From an uncultured Fidelibacterota bacterium (lineage in GTDB: Bacteria > Fidelibacterota > Marinisomatia > Marinisomatales > UBA1611): DNA of 38,086 bases. This document shows positions 27,636 to 37,126 of this stretch, one piece after another; position 1 is the first letter of the stretch; the number at the start of each line of letters is the position of its first letter. The DNA lies in the NCBI GenBank assembly GCA_902562835.1, contig CACEUX010000016.1:1-38086 (forward strand), written 5' to 3'. The notes beneath the pieces were generated by a model. It did not search any database. It was not told where the DNA came from and worked only from the letters and a program-made list of their open reading frames with translations. Made by a program: the position numbers and the translations under genes.

Positions 27636-28283
27636 TTAAATGATTGTGAAGTTTAGGTCTATCTTATTTAGAATACTTGCTTCAACAATATCCCCAGTAT
27701 TTATTTTACTAACGCCTTCAGTAGTGCCCGTGAATATGAGATCTCCCTGCTTCAATGGAACATCGGCTGCCATTTCACATAGTAATTCTTGTGGTAGCCA
27801 GATCATGTCCGCACAAGAACCAGATTGTCTTAACTCACCATTCACCTTCAACCTCAGCTCCAAACCAGATAATTCTTCGAAACCTTCAATAGGAATAATT
27901 TTAGAGATTGGAGCACTACCAACAAAACTCTTTCCACGGAACCAGGGTTTCCCATCCTTTTTAGCCTGACCCTGTAAATCTCTTCTTGTAAGATCTACCC
28001 CAACAGCAAATCCAAATATGGACATATCTTGACCAACTGCCAGTACGAGCTCAACCTCATGTTGAAGGTTTTGAGTATTTGGAGGATATTTGACATCACC
28101 TGTAGTAATGGAATAACTGGGTTTAGTAAAAAAAAATGGTGGTTTTCTATCATCCACACCCATCTCTCTTGCATGAGCAGCGTAATTCCTACCAACACAA
28201 TAAACTTGATTGACGGGAAATAGTCCATCTGAACCATGAATTGGCAGTAAAACTCTTTCGACAGGTTGAAAAGGGAAACCCAC
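27636..28283 (-). CDS. Fumarylacetoacetate hydrolase-family protein
   Basis: 215 residues, the length of the short FAHD1-like class, whose members hydrolyse acylpyruvates or decarboxylate oxaloacetate. The family core is visible: VYCVGRNYAAHAREMG, FFFTKPS, the metal-binding HEVELV glutamates, the VDLTRRDLQ aspartate, and FTGTTEGV near the C-terminus. The start is GTG (28283), sharing one base with the TAG of the D-aminopeptidase gene. The exact substrate is not readable from sequence. Confidence 0.88.
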   Translation of the reverse strand: MGFPFQPVERVLLPIHGSDGLFPVNQVYCVGRNYAAHAREMGVDDRKPPFFFTKPSYSITTGDVKYPPNTQNLQHEVELVLAVGQDMSIFGFAVGVDLTRRDLQGQAKKDGKPWFRGKSFVGSAPISKIIPIEGFEELSGLELRLKVNGELRQSGSCADMIWLPQELLCEMAADVPLKQGDLIFTGTTEGVSKINTGDIVEASILNKIDLNFTII

Positions 28284-29086
28284 TATAAAGTAAACAACAT
28301 AAAACGCATTATTTCATCATAGTCTTCAGTATCAAATTGGACAGTCTTTGAATCGATCAGAGTAGCGCCATTGTATTGAGATGCTCTATATGCAGATTGC
28401 TGCTTGATATAGCGTATACGAAGAACAAAAGATTCTGGATGTTTCCAAATGCAAGACTCTATATCACCTTTAAGGGCATCCGTGACTTTCTTTTGAATCA
28501 TGTTTCTTGATTCCTTAGGCTGAATACTTATGGTAGAGTCGCCAACACCGACCATGGTCGCATGAGTGGCTGTATTGGGACTGACCTCCTTGACCTCCTC
28601 ACATAGTCCAGCATCGCCGGATACAAACACAAGGGGCACACCATGCTTACCTGCTATGTTCCCATGGAGAAAGAATTCTGACGTTTGCTGATCATTGATG
28701 AAAACAGAATCTATTTTAGATGAGGACATTGTGTGTGCAAGTGGGTTTCCGCCTTGTCCAGCCATCGAGTGATACCCTATCATCATTAACGCATCAAAGC
28801 TACTGTCTAATTCTTGGACCATGGAATATGGATGGCCACTCCAGCCGCGAATAAGCTTTACATTTTTTGGAAGGTGTTCTGAAAGGATATTTCTTCCTGA
28901 GTAATGAGCATCTTTTACCCAAATCTCAGTTACCCCAGCTTCATTTGCACCGTTACAAGCCGCCAATACTTCTTGCGTCATACGCTCCTGGAACTGAGGA
29001 TATGCGGCAGGCTTATCGTGCTCTACTTCATCCCAATGAGTAACACCGGTGATGCCTTCCATATCTACACTGATATAGATCTTCAT
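28283..29086 (-). CDS. dppA: M55-family D-aminopeptidase (DppA-like)
   Basis: 267 residues. The N-terminal SVDMEGITGV gives metal ligands D8 and E10. KDAHYSG (H61), MIGYHSM (H106) and AHTMSS (H118) supply further metal and catalytic histidines. DppA of Bacillus forms a ring-shaped zinc peptidase that removes N-terminal D-amino acids such as D-Ala, so cell-wall peptide recycling is plausible. It is the first gene of a minus-strand run with the FAH-family, ABC and M1/M61 peptidase genes. The 128-base gap upstream (29087-29214) shows no clear promoter or terminator. Confidence 0.92.
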   Translation of the reverse strand: MKIYISVDMEGITGVTHWDEVEHDKPAAYPQFQERMTQEVLAACNGANEAGVTEIWVKDAHYSGRNILSEHLPKNVKLIRGWSGHPYSMVQELDSSFDALMMIGYHSMAGQGGNPLAHTMSSSKIDSVFINDQQTSEFFLHGNIAGKHGVPLVFVSGDAGLCEEVKEVSPNTATHATMVGVGDSTISIQPKESRNMIQKKVTDALKGDIESCIWKHPESFVLRIRYIKQQSAYRASQYNGATLIDSKTVQFDTEDYDEIMRFMLFTL

Positions 29087-29214
29087 TTATTTTTCAGTTT
29101 TTTAATACCTGAAAATAGCTTACTTATCTGTAAATAATAAGATTAAGAAGCTGTGTAAATCTAAAGAATCACTCGCGCAAATATTTTACCTTAAAGGTCT
29201 AGAATCAGAATTGA

Positions 29215-31395
<2,181 letters not shown>

Positions 31396-31761
31396 CTAAT
31401 TGTGTTTATTACATTTTCCGATTAATGTTATTTCTACATCTAAAACTTTAAAATCAAATTTTCTCTTTACTGTTTTTTTTAGATCATCGTTTGGTAGCTG
31501 AAAATCGATGAGATCTCCACACGTATTGCATTTCAAATGATAATGAGAATCCATATTCCAGTCATATCTTGCAATACTACCATCATAAATTGTCCTGATA
31601 TAACCTTCATTGTTCAACTGCTTTAAATTCCTGTATACAGTTCCAAGACTAATATTGGGCACTGAGCTTTTTACTTGGTCATATATCCAATCTGCTGTTG
31701 GATGTGAGTTAGTGGAATAAACTACCTGCTTGATCAATTCTCTTTGATGACTGTAGCGCAT
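31396..31761 (-). CDS. perR: PerR-like peroxide-sensing Fur-family repressor, short form
   Basis: 121 residues against about 145 for the family. A winged helix with SLGTVYRNLKQL is followed by the sensing and zinc sites. Aligned to Bacillus PerR, H20, D67, H73, H75 and D86 correspond to the iron/manganese-binding set. The Asp at 86 (LIDF), where Fur proteins have Glu, favours PerR. The structural zinc site keeps C78xxC81 but ends C117xxH120 instead of CxxC, and the N-terminus is about 18 residues short. It is upstream of katG and divergent from a peroxiredoxin gene, the setting expected for PerR. A plain Fur is the alternative. Confidence 0.85.
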   Translation of the reverse strand: MRYSHQRELIKQVVYSTNSHPTADWIYDQVKSSVPNISLGTVYRNLKQLNNEGYIRTIYDGSIARYDWNMDSHYHLKCNTCGDLIDFQLPNDDLKKTVKRKFDFKVLDVEITLIGKCNKHN

Positions 31762-31772
31762 AAATTAAACAG

Positions 31773-31787
31773 TAATAGTTCCTATTA
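31773..31787. promoter_or_regulatory. Candidate PerR operator, 6-3-6 inverted repeat
   Basis: TAATAG-ttc-CTATTA lies 12 bases upstream of the perR ATG, in the 110-base gap shared with the divergent peroxiredoxin gene. Its AT-rich palindromic form resembles Per boxes, although the spacing is not the standard 7-1-7. Autoregulation by PerR is inferred from position. Confidence 0.45.
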
Positions 31788-31812
31788 TTGGTTAAAACAT
31801 TATTTTTTGGTT

Positions 31813-31818
31813 TATAAT
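31813..31818 (+). promoter_or_regulatory. Possible -10 element of the peroxiredoxin gene
   Basis: A perfect TATAAT lies 54 bases before the peroxiredoxin ATG. The best upstream partner, TTGGTT at 31788-31793, is 19 bases away and poor, so the assignment is tentative. It would place the inverted repeat at 31773-31787 close to the -35 region. Confidence 0.35.
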
Positions 31819-31871
31819 ATATTTAATTTTTAGTATAGTTATCCAATCACTTTTTAAAGGAAAAAAACTCT

Positions 31872-32339
31872 ATGTTAAATGTAAATGATACAGCACCGGA
31901 ATTCACTCTCAAAAATACAAATAAAGAGGATGTATCCCTATCTGACTATAATGATAAAACAGTTGTTTTAGCATTCTACCCTGGAGCGTATACAGGAGTT
32001 TGTGACACAGAAATGTGTACCTTGCAGGACAATCTTAATTCGTTCAACGATCTTAATGCTACGGTGATAGGAATCAGTGTTGACTCGCCCTGGGCCAATG
32101 GTGCATTTTGTAAACAATATAATTTAGAGTTTGAGCTGTTATCTGACATTGATAGAAAGGTTATAAAGGAATATGATGTTCTATTTACTGGCTTAGGCGG
32201 TATTGAAGGTTATACTTCTGCTAATCGAGCAGTATTTATCGTAAAAGATGGTAAAATCAAATACAACTGGGAAGCTGAGCCAAATCCAGGTGTTGAACCT
32301 GATTACGATGAAATTAAAAGGACACTTGAAACCTTATAA
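31872..32339 (+). CDS. Peroxiredoxin of the AhpC/TSA family
   Basis: 155 residues with a thioredoxin fold. The peroxidatic motif PGAYTGVC gives P37, T41 and C44, and the conserved Arg is in SANRAVF near residue 117. C49 and the Cys in NGAFCKQY could act as resolving residues. The closest type by feel is the AhpE / archaeal peroxiredoxin group. It reduces hydrogen and organic peroxides using a thiol donor. AAAGGA precedes the ATG by about 10 bases. It is transcribed divergently from perR-katG and is probably in the same regulon. Confidence 0.92.
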   Translation: MLNVNDTAPEFTLKNTNKEDVSLSDYNDKTVVLAFYPGAYTGVCDTEMCTLQDNLNSFNDLNATVIGISVDSPWANGAFCKQYNLEFELLSDIDRKVIKEYDVLFTGLGGIEGYTSANRAVFIVKDGKIKYNWEAEPNPGVEPDYDEIKRTLETL

Positions 32340-32344
32340 GGCAT

Positions 32345-33205
32345 TTATCTAAACCCCCTCTTAGAGGGGGTTTTTTTAAAAACTAGCATCTCCCTAAGAA
32401 TACCTCGTCCAACTACCCCTAAGAGTACGAGCCCTCCTCCCAGCAACGCAGTCCCACTCATTGCTTCGCCAAGAAAAACGAAAGCAAGCATAGGATTAAA
32501 AAGCGGCTCAATTACAGGGTAGATGATCGCATCAAGTGCCGAGACATGTTTTATGGCATTACTGTAAAGTATATACGCAAGTCCAAGCTGTATGATTCCA
32601 AGAAAACTGATCAAACCCCAAGAGGCTAGATCATTGGTCAAATTATTAAAGTAAAACGGAGAGCAAAGTAAGAACGTTATCAGATTTCCAACTAATACAG
32701 AATCTAAAGGCCTATCATTTTTCTGTTTTCGCATAAATAAGGTCAATCCCGCAAATCCAAATCCAGATAGTAATGCTAGCGTATTGCCCCAAATCTCATT
32801 AAAAGAAAGTTCTTCTATAAAGAAACAACCTAAACCAATAAGTATTACTAGAATAGCAAACCAATCTATTTTTGTCGAACGCTCTCCAAGGAATGAGAAT
32901 CCAAACAATGCTACATAAATAGGAGCTGCATATTGTATTAATATAACATTCCCTGCAGTTGTCATTTTATTTCCAGCCACAAAACAGATGACCATCAAAG
33001 CATAACAAAAGGCACCAGCCCAAGTATTTATACCAAATACGAATTTTCTTGGCCTACTATATAAAAAGATCACTAGTGCAGTAAATCCACTTCTAATTCC
33101 AGCAATGGCCATAGGAGGCCATGGAATCATTTTTATTAAAAATCCGCCAGTACTCCAAATGACCCCCGTTATTATAAGAAGTCCTATGGCAGACCTACGG
33201 TTCAA
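32345..33205 (-). CDS. EamA/DMT-family membrane transporter
   Basis: 286 residues with about ten transmembrane segments in two related halves, the layout of drug/metabolite exporters of the EamA class. Features such as GVIWSTGGF at the start, FLGERS at the end of the first half and FLGEAMS in the second fit the family. The substrate is unknown; metabolite or amino-acid export is typical. It starts at TTG (33205), overlapping the TGA of the HPP gene (TTGA). Its 3' end contains the terminator of the convergent peroxiredoxin gene. Confidence 0.9.
   Translation of the reverse strand: MNRRSAIGLLIITGVIWSTGGFLIKMIPWPPMAIAGIRSGFTALVIFLYSRPRKFVFGINTWAGAFCYALMVICFVAGNKMTTAGNVILIQYAAPIYVALFGFSFLGERSTKIDWFAILVILIGLGCFFIEELSFNEIWGNTLALLSGFGFAGLTLFMRKQKNDRPLDSVLVGNLITFLLCSPFYFNNLTNDLASWGLISFLGIIQLGLAYILYSNAIKHVSALDAIIYPVIEPLFNPMLAFVFLGEAMSGTALLGGGLVLLGVVGRGILREMLVFKKTPSKRGFR
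32351..32377 (+). terminator. Strong intrinsic terminator of the peroxiredoxin gene
   Basis: A 10-bp perfect stem (AAACCCCCTC / GAGGGGGTTT) with a TTA loop runs into seven Ts, 11 bases after the peroxiredoxin stop. It lies entirely within the last codons of the convergent EamA gene (encoding KKTPSKRGF). Confidence 0.92.
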
Positions 33206-33675
33206 ACTAGATCCTCTAGAAAAGGTTTCGCAATGTGACCTTTGATAGCTAAGAGAAGTACACTAATTAAAATTGCAGTAGCTGAGGTGCTGCTATAGGC
33301 TATTAATGTCATACCCAAGGACGTACCAGCAGCAGGCGAGTGTTCAACATCTAATACAACCATTGGGAGTATGGTTATGCCGACCGATAAAGATAACCAG
33401 ACCGCTTTAAAAAATAAAATATTCATGACTGGAAAAACTGCAAAACAAGACCCTATAAAAAAGCCTAGAAAATGTCCACCAATAATCCTTTTTGGTTCAG
33501 CTGAAATATTGTCTGGCATTGCAAAAACAATGAATGCATTTGCTCCTATACTAGCAATTATGACTGGATTATCGGATAGTATAAGCGAGATGATAAAAAC
33601 TGTGAAAGCAACATAAGAACTCTGAATAATATACTGTTTCCAATATGGAGGGAAATTAGAATCTATCTTCATCAA
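33202..33675 (-). CDS. HPP-family integral membrane protein
   Basis: 157 residues with four or five hydrophobic segments. The EHSPAAGTSLGM motif near residues 110-121 and the SIGANAFIVFAMP motif near 42-54 mark the HPP family; some members are linked to nitrite transport. It has no soluble CBS extension. It is translationally coupled to the EamA transporter, which suggests a joint transport role of unknown substrate. Confidence 0.85.
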   Translation of the reverse strand: MMKIDSNFPPYWKQYIIQSSYVAFTVFIISLILSDNPVIIASIGANAFIVFAMPDNISAEPKRIIGGHFLGFFIGSCFAVFPVMNILFFKAVWLSLSVGITILPMVVLDVEHSPAAGTSLGMTLIAYSSTSATAILISVLLLAIKGHIAKPFLEDLV

Positions 33676-33685
33676 AAAACTTATA

Positions 33686-33702
33686 AGATTATATCATAAT
33701 CT
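33686..33702. promoter_or_regulatory. 6-5-6 inverted repeat upstream of the HPP gene
   Basis: AGATTA-tatca-TAATCT starts 10 bases before the HPP ATG, in the gap shared with the divergent sodN gene. Its AT-rich palindromic form could be a Fur- or Nur-like operator. Chance is a real possibility in AT-rich DNA. Confidence 0.3.
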
Positions 33703-33736
33703 AATGAATGACTAGGTTTGTTAATATATATTGAGT

Positions 33737-33756
33737 GACTGTAAAATTGCACAGTC
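33737..33756. promoter_or_regulatory. 6-8-6 inverted repeat upstream of sodN
   Basis: GACTGT and ACAGTC are separated by eight bases, 42 bases before the sodN ATG, where a promoter or operator would be expected. Nickel-responsive control of sodN is known in other bacteria. This site does not match a standard that I can recall, so the assignment is open. Confidence 0.32.
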
Positions 33757-33787
33757 TAATTAACAAATAAACAAATGATAAATAAAA

Positions 33788-33790
33788 AGG
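33788..33790 (+). promoter_or_regulatory. Ribosome binding site fixing the sodN start
   Basis: An AGG core within AAAAAGGAAAA, eight bases before the ATG at 33799. This favours that start over the in-frame ATG at 33775, which has no such site. Confidence 0.7.
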
Positions 33791-33798
33791 AAAATATT

Positions 33799-34236
33799 AT
33801 GAAGAATGTTAATGCGCATGCTCATTGTGATGGTCCCTGCGGTGTATACGATCCTGCTAGTGCTAGAATTGCTGGTGAAGCAGTTCTTTCAATGACTAAC
33901 AAAATGCTAGATCTTCAGTGTCCTGATACATCAAACACAAAAGCAATGACTAGTTATTTAAATACAATGAGTAGGTATGCCTCAGTCAAAGAAGAGCAGG
34001 CACAATTATGTAAAGATGAGATATTAGTTTTATGGACAGACTACTTCAAACCTGATCATCTTGAAGACAACCCTGACCTACATGAACTTTTCTGGAATGC
34101 TGCTAAGCTATGTAGCTCTTGTAAAACAGAGGTTTCAAAAGAGCATGCAGAAGAGCTTATGGTAAAGATTCAAGAAATTCATAATCTATTTTGGAAAACA
34201 AAAGACCGTAACGTTCATTGGTATACTGCTGGCTAA
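33799..34236 (+). CDS. sodN: Nickel-containing superoxide dismutase
   Basis: A 145-residue precursor. The nickel hook HCDGPCGVYDP follows a leader of only eight residues (MKNVNAHA). Cleavage before this His exposes the N-terminal amine that binds nickel together with the two hook cysteines. The rest is helical, as expected for the four-helix-bundle hexamer. The start at 33799 gives a leader of normal type and has a good ribosome site; starting at 33775 would add eight residues. The next gene encodes the matching processing peptidase. NiSOD is frequent in marine bacteria. Confidence 0.95.
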   Translation: MKNVNAHAHCDGPCGVYDPASARIAGEAVLSMTNKMLDLQCPDTSNTKAMTSYLNTMSRYASVKEEQAQLCKDEILVLWTDYFKPDHLEDNPDLHELFWNAAKLCSSCKTEVSKEHAEELMVKIQEIHNLFWKTKDRNVHWYTAG

Positions 34237-34237
34237 T

Positions 34238-34543
34238 ATGTCAAGTAAAATCAGAGTTACGATTCTTGGTGATAGTATGAACCCAACATTTAAAAATGGT
34301 GATAAAATAATTTTCGAAGAATTAAATAATCAAAAAATATCGCCTAATGACCTCATTCTTTGTTATCATCCTTATATTTCCAATAAAAAAATAGTTAAAA
34401 GAGTAAAGAATATCACTGTTGACGGAAATATTTTTATCGAAGGAGATAATAAGAAAAGCAGTTCAGATAGTAGAAATTTTGGAACCATTAATAAACAAAG
34501 TATAATTGCATTAGCAAAAGGTAATCATGTTCAAACAATTTAA
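34238..34543 (+). CDS. sodX: NiSOD maturation peptidase (SodX-like, S26/S24 fold)
   Basis: 101 residues with the signal-peptidase-like serine motif GDSMNPTF (S13) and the lysine motif IVKRV (K54), plus the terminal GDN box. There is no transmembrane anchor, as in SodX-type processing enzymes and unlike LepB. It starts one base after the sodN stop, and its product is expected to trim the NiSOD leader in the cytoplasm. Confidence 0.9.
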   Translation: MSSKIRVTILGDSMNPTFKNGDKIIFEELNNQKISPNDLILCYHPYISNKKIVKRVKNITVDGNIFIEGDNKKSSSDSRNFGTINKQSIIALAKGNHVQTI

Positions 34544-34892
34544 ACCTTACCAACTTAGCGCGTTCAACGCGGTCTCATTGATTCTAATCGGTGGCTTCGG
34601 TTACCTGCAATCAGAAACACCTTCACCCACAGCTTTAATACCAGTTGTAATTGGTCTAATCCTTTTAGTCCTAAACCCTGGTGTGAAAAAAGAGAACAAA
34701 GTCGTTGCGCATATTGCAGTACTATTGACCCTAGTTATTCTATTTGGCCTTTTAATGCCACTTAATGCGGCTATTGGTCGATCTGATAACTTCGCAGCAC
34801 TAAGAGTTTTATTTATGCTCTTAACAACTGTGTTGGCTATTGTATCATTTGTGAAAAGCTTTATTGAAGCAAGAAAAAATAAAAACCAATAA
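34527..34892 (+). CDS. Small four-helix membrane protein of unknown function
   Basis: 121 residues with four hydrophobic segments (about 12-27, 36-50, 60-80 and 92-108) and a positively charged C-terminus. No family is recognised. The ATG lies 17 bases inside sodX with AAAAGG at 34516-34521, five bases upstream, so it is a real gene coupled to sodN-sodX. A role in nickel or superoxide handling would be guesswork from position. Confidence 0.75.
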   Translation: MFKQFKPYQLSAFNAVSLILIGGFGYLQSETPSPTALIPVVIGLILLVLNPGVKKENKVVAHIAVLLTLVILFGLLMPLNAAIGRSDNFAALRVLFMLLTTVLAIVSFVKSFIEARKNKNQ

Positions 34893-34901
34893 TTAAATCT
34901 C

Positions 34902-34936
34902 TTAAAAAGGGTTTATTGAAGAAATGACTTAACCCT
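34902..34936 (-). terminator. Possible terminator of the dehydrogenase gene
   Basis: On the minus strand, AGGGTT and AACCCT form a 6-bp stem with a long 17-base loop, followed by five Ts. The stem begins within the last codons of the dehydrogenase gene. The short stem and long loop make it weak. Confidence 0.35.
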
Positions 34937-36161
34937 CTCTCAGGTGATATGCACTGTGCACCCTATCTATTGCAACCATAAAAGATGCTATGCGCATTGG
35001 TACGCTCTTTTCTTTCTTAATCGTATAAACCTCATCGAAAGCATTAACCATTTTTTCTTCTAGTTTTTTATTAACCTCGTCTTCAGTCCACTTAAACTGT
35101 TGTAGGTTTTGTACCCATTCAAAATAAGATACTGTTACCCCACCAGCATTTGTCAAGATATCTGGTATAATAGCAATTTTTCTTTCCCAAAGTTTATTTG
35201 CAGCATCCCCAGTAACAGGACCGTTCGCAGCCTCAACTATGACTTTACATTTTAATGAATCTACATTTGAATCATTTATTGCGCTACCCAATGCTGCAGG
35301 AATCAGAAAATCACATTCTAATGCAAGTAATTCCTCATTTGTGATTTTTTTACCCTGATCAAAACCATCGATGGTTCTGTTTTGATAATTATGATCAAAA
35401 AGTGAGGGAATATCTAGTCCATCTGGGTCAAACAAACCACCACTGACATCACTCACAGCAATGATCTTACAGCCGTATTCATGTAAAAATTTTGCGGCAT
35501 ATGATCCAACATTCCCAAATCCTTGAATAACAACCTTACAATTTTTCAGATCAATGCCCCACTTTTCAGACGTTTCTCTGGTAATGACTGCTGTTCCTTT
35601 CCCCGTAGCTGCCTCACGTCCCTCTGATCCTCCTAACTCTAATGGTTTCCCAGTCACAATGGCAGGAGAGTAACCATGGATCTGACTATATTCATCCATA
35701 AACCAACTCATGACCTGTGCGTTGGTGTTCACATCAGGAGCAGGAATATCGACATTAACACCTATAACAGGATCGATTGCACGGAAAAACCGTCTGGACA
35801 TTCTTTCTAGCTCTGTTTTACTGAATTTAGTTGGGTCAACTCCTATACCACCTTTACCACCACCATAGGGAATATCCAATAGGGATGTTTTCCAGGTCAT
35901 CAATGTTGCAAGAGATCTAACCTCATCGATATCTACGTGCTGATGATACCTTATACCACCTTTAAATGGACCTCTAGTATTATTATGCTGAACCCTGAAT
36001 CCAATCACACTTTCTAATTCACCATTATCTTTTCTAAAGGGAACTTCCACAGTTAACTCACGATCTGGTAGTTCTAGCGCTCTTGCAATATTCGGTTTGA
36101 GACCCAATTTTTCTACTGCTTTTTTATATGCTGATGAAGTTGGGTTGCTGCTTGATGACAT
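34929..36161 (-). CDS. gdhA: Glutamate dehydrogenase (Glu/Leu/Phe/Val family)
   Basis: A 410-residue enzyme of usual length that interconverts glutamate and 2-oxoglutarate plus ammonia. Conserved residues include K67 (KGGIRYH), K91 (MTWK), catalytic K103 (GGGKGG) and D143 (PAPDVNT). The Rossmann motif GFGNVG lies at 214-219. The sequence type is the hexameric NAD(P)-GDH common in archaea and many bacteria; coenzyme choice is not clear. GGAG lies just before the ATG. A perfect 6-6-6 inverted repeat (36188-36205) lies upstream and may be regulatory. Confidence 0.93.
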   Translation of the reverse strand: MSSSSNPTSSAYKKAVEKLGLKPNIARALELPDRELTVEVPFRKDNGELESVIGFRVQHNNTRGPFKGGIRYHQHVDIDEVRSLATLMTWKTSLLDIPYGGGKGGIGVDPTKFSKTELERMSRRFFRAIDPVIGVNVDIPAPDVNTNAQVMSWFMDEYSQIHGYSPAIVTGKPLELGGSEGREAATGKGTAVITRETSEKWGIDLKNCKVVIQGFGNVGSYAAKFLHEYGCKIIAVSDVSGGLFDPDGLDIPSLFDHNYQNRTIDGFDQGKKITNEELLALECDFLIPAALGSAINDSNVDSLKCKVIVEAANGPVTGDAANKLWERKIAIIPDILTNAGGVTVSYFEWVQNLQQFKWTEDEVNKKLEEKMVNAFDEVYTIKKEKSVPMRIASFMVAIDRVHSAYHLREG

Positions 36162-36187
36162 AATTACTCCATTTATATCTAAGGTTG

Positions 36188-36205
36188 CATTAGTTGAATC
36201 TAATG
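36188..36205. promoter_or_regulatory. Inverted repeat upstream of the dehydrogenase gene
   Basis: CATTAG-ttgaat-CTAATG lies 27 bases upstream of the gdhA ATG within an 80-base intergenic gap. It could be an operator or chance. It is not a terminator, because no T tract follows. Confidence 0.28.
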
Positions 36206-36241
36206 ATCATCTTACTAACAAGAAACCACACAATGATTTAA

Positions 36242-37126
36242 TCACTTAACTATTAAGATTGGGCAACCACACTTACTCATAACGTTCAAAGGCTTACTTC
36301 CCATAAAAAATTTAGCTATAGGTGATTGACTTGATGCTCCCATAATTATGATATGGTTAGCACCTGAAGTTTCTATGATAGTTTCTGCTGGGTCTCCAAT
36401 TTTGAATATTGTCTCTGCATCCACGCCGCTCCTTCTCATCATTTTTGCTGCCTTGGCTGAAGCCTTTTTATCCGATTCACTAAAATGTTCATCCTTGCTG
36501 ATAGTTACAATGTTAACTTTGATATTAAATGCCTGGGCAACCCTGACACCATATTTCACAGCTTTTGCAGTGCCAGGAGAATCATCCACAGCTAGTAGTA
36601 TCTTGTAATTTTCATTTTTATTGAAATTATTTACCACAAAAATCGAGCAATCAATATACTGGATCATATCGTGGGCCATTTCACGCTTTCCACTACCGCC
36701 AATAATTGTTAGGTCGTATGAATAATTATGGACCTCATCTCTTAGTTCTTTAATAATATCACCATTTCTTAAGATCAAAGATAGATTTTCAAGAGCTGAT
36801 CCCTTTAAGAGTACTTCAGCTCGACCAGAGCCACGCTCAATTAAAAGATTCTTGGGAAAGCCGTCTTTTATTGATTGCTCTTCAATGAATTGGTTTTTAG
36901 AAAGGTAGTTGTAGGCCCATTCTAAAACATCAACACCAGGTCTATCCATATCCCAAGATTCCATCACCTCATTCGCCATACTCACATCTTTCAGGCTAAA
37001 CTCACTTATCTTTTGTCCTACATCCACAATTGTAGTTGAAGATTTAAGAGCACTGGCAATATTCATACCGACGTCAAGGGTAGGTTCCGAGTATTCCTTG
37101 CTGCTAATTGCGATTAATATTTTCAT
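36242..37126 (-). CDS. Tandem universal stress protein
   Basis: 294 residues with two UspA-like domains. The second is clear: ILLAVDDSPGTAKAVKYGV near 180-198 and the ATP-loop-like IIMGASSQSPIAKFFMGS near 265-282. The first is more diverged. The ATG at 37126 is chosen because it overlaps the TGA of the transporter gene (ATGA) and begins directly with the KILIAI strand; a start at 37141 would add five residues. Usp proteins coupled to transporters often act as nucleotide-dependent regulators of them, so control of the adjacent anion transporter is plausible. Confidence 0.88.
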   Translation of the reverse strand: MKILIAISSKEYSEPTLDVGMNIASALKSSTTIVDVGQKISEFSLKDVSMANEVMESWDMDRPGVDVLEWAYNYLSKNQFIEEQSIKDGFPKNLLIERGSGRAEVLLKGSALENLSLILRNGDIIKELRDEVHNYSYDLTIIGGSGKREMAHDMIQYIDCSIFVVNNFNKNENYKILLAVDDSPGTAKAVKYGVRVAQAFNIKVNIVTISKDEHFSESDKKASAKAAKMMRRSGVDAETIFKIGDPAETIIETSGANHIIIMGASSQSPIAKFFMGSKPLNVMSKCGCPILIVK

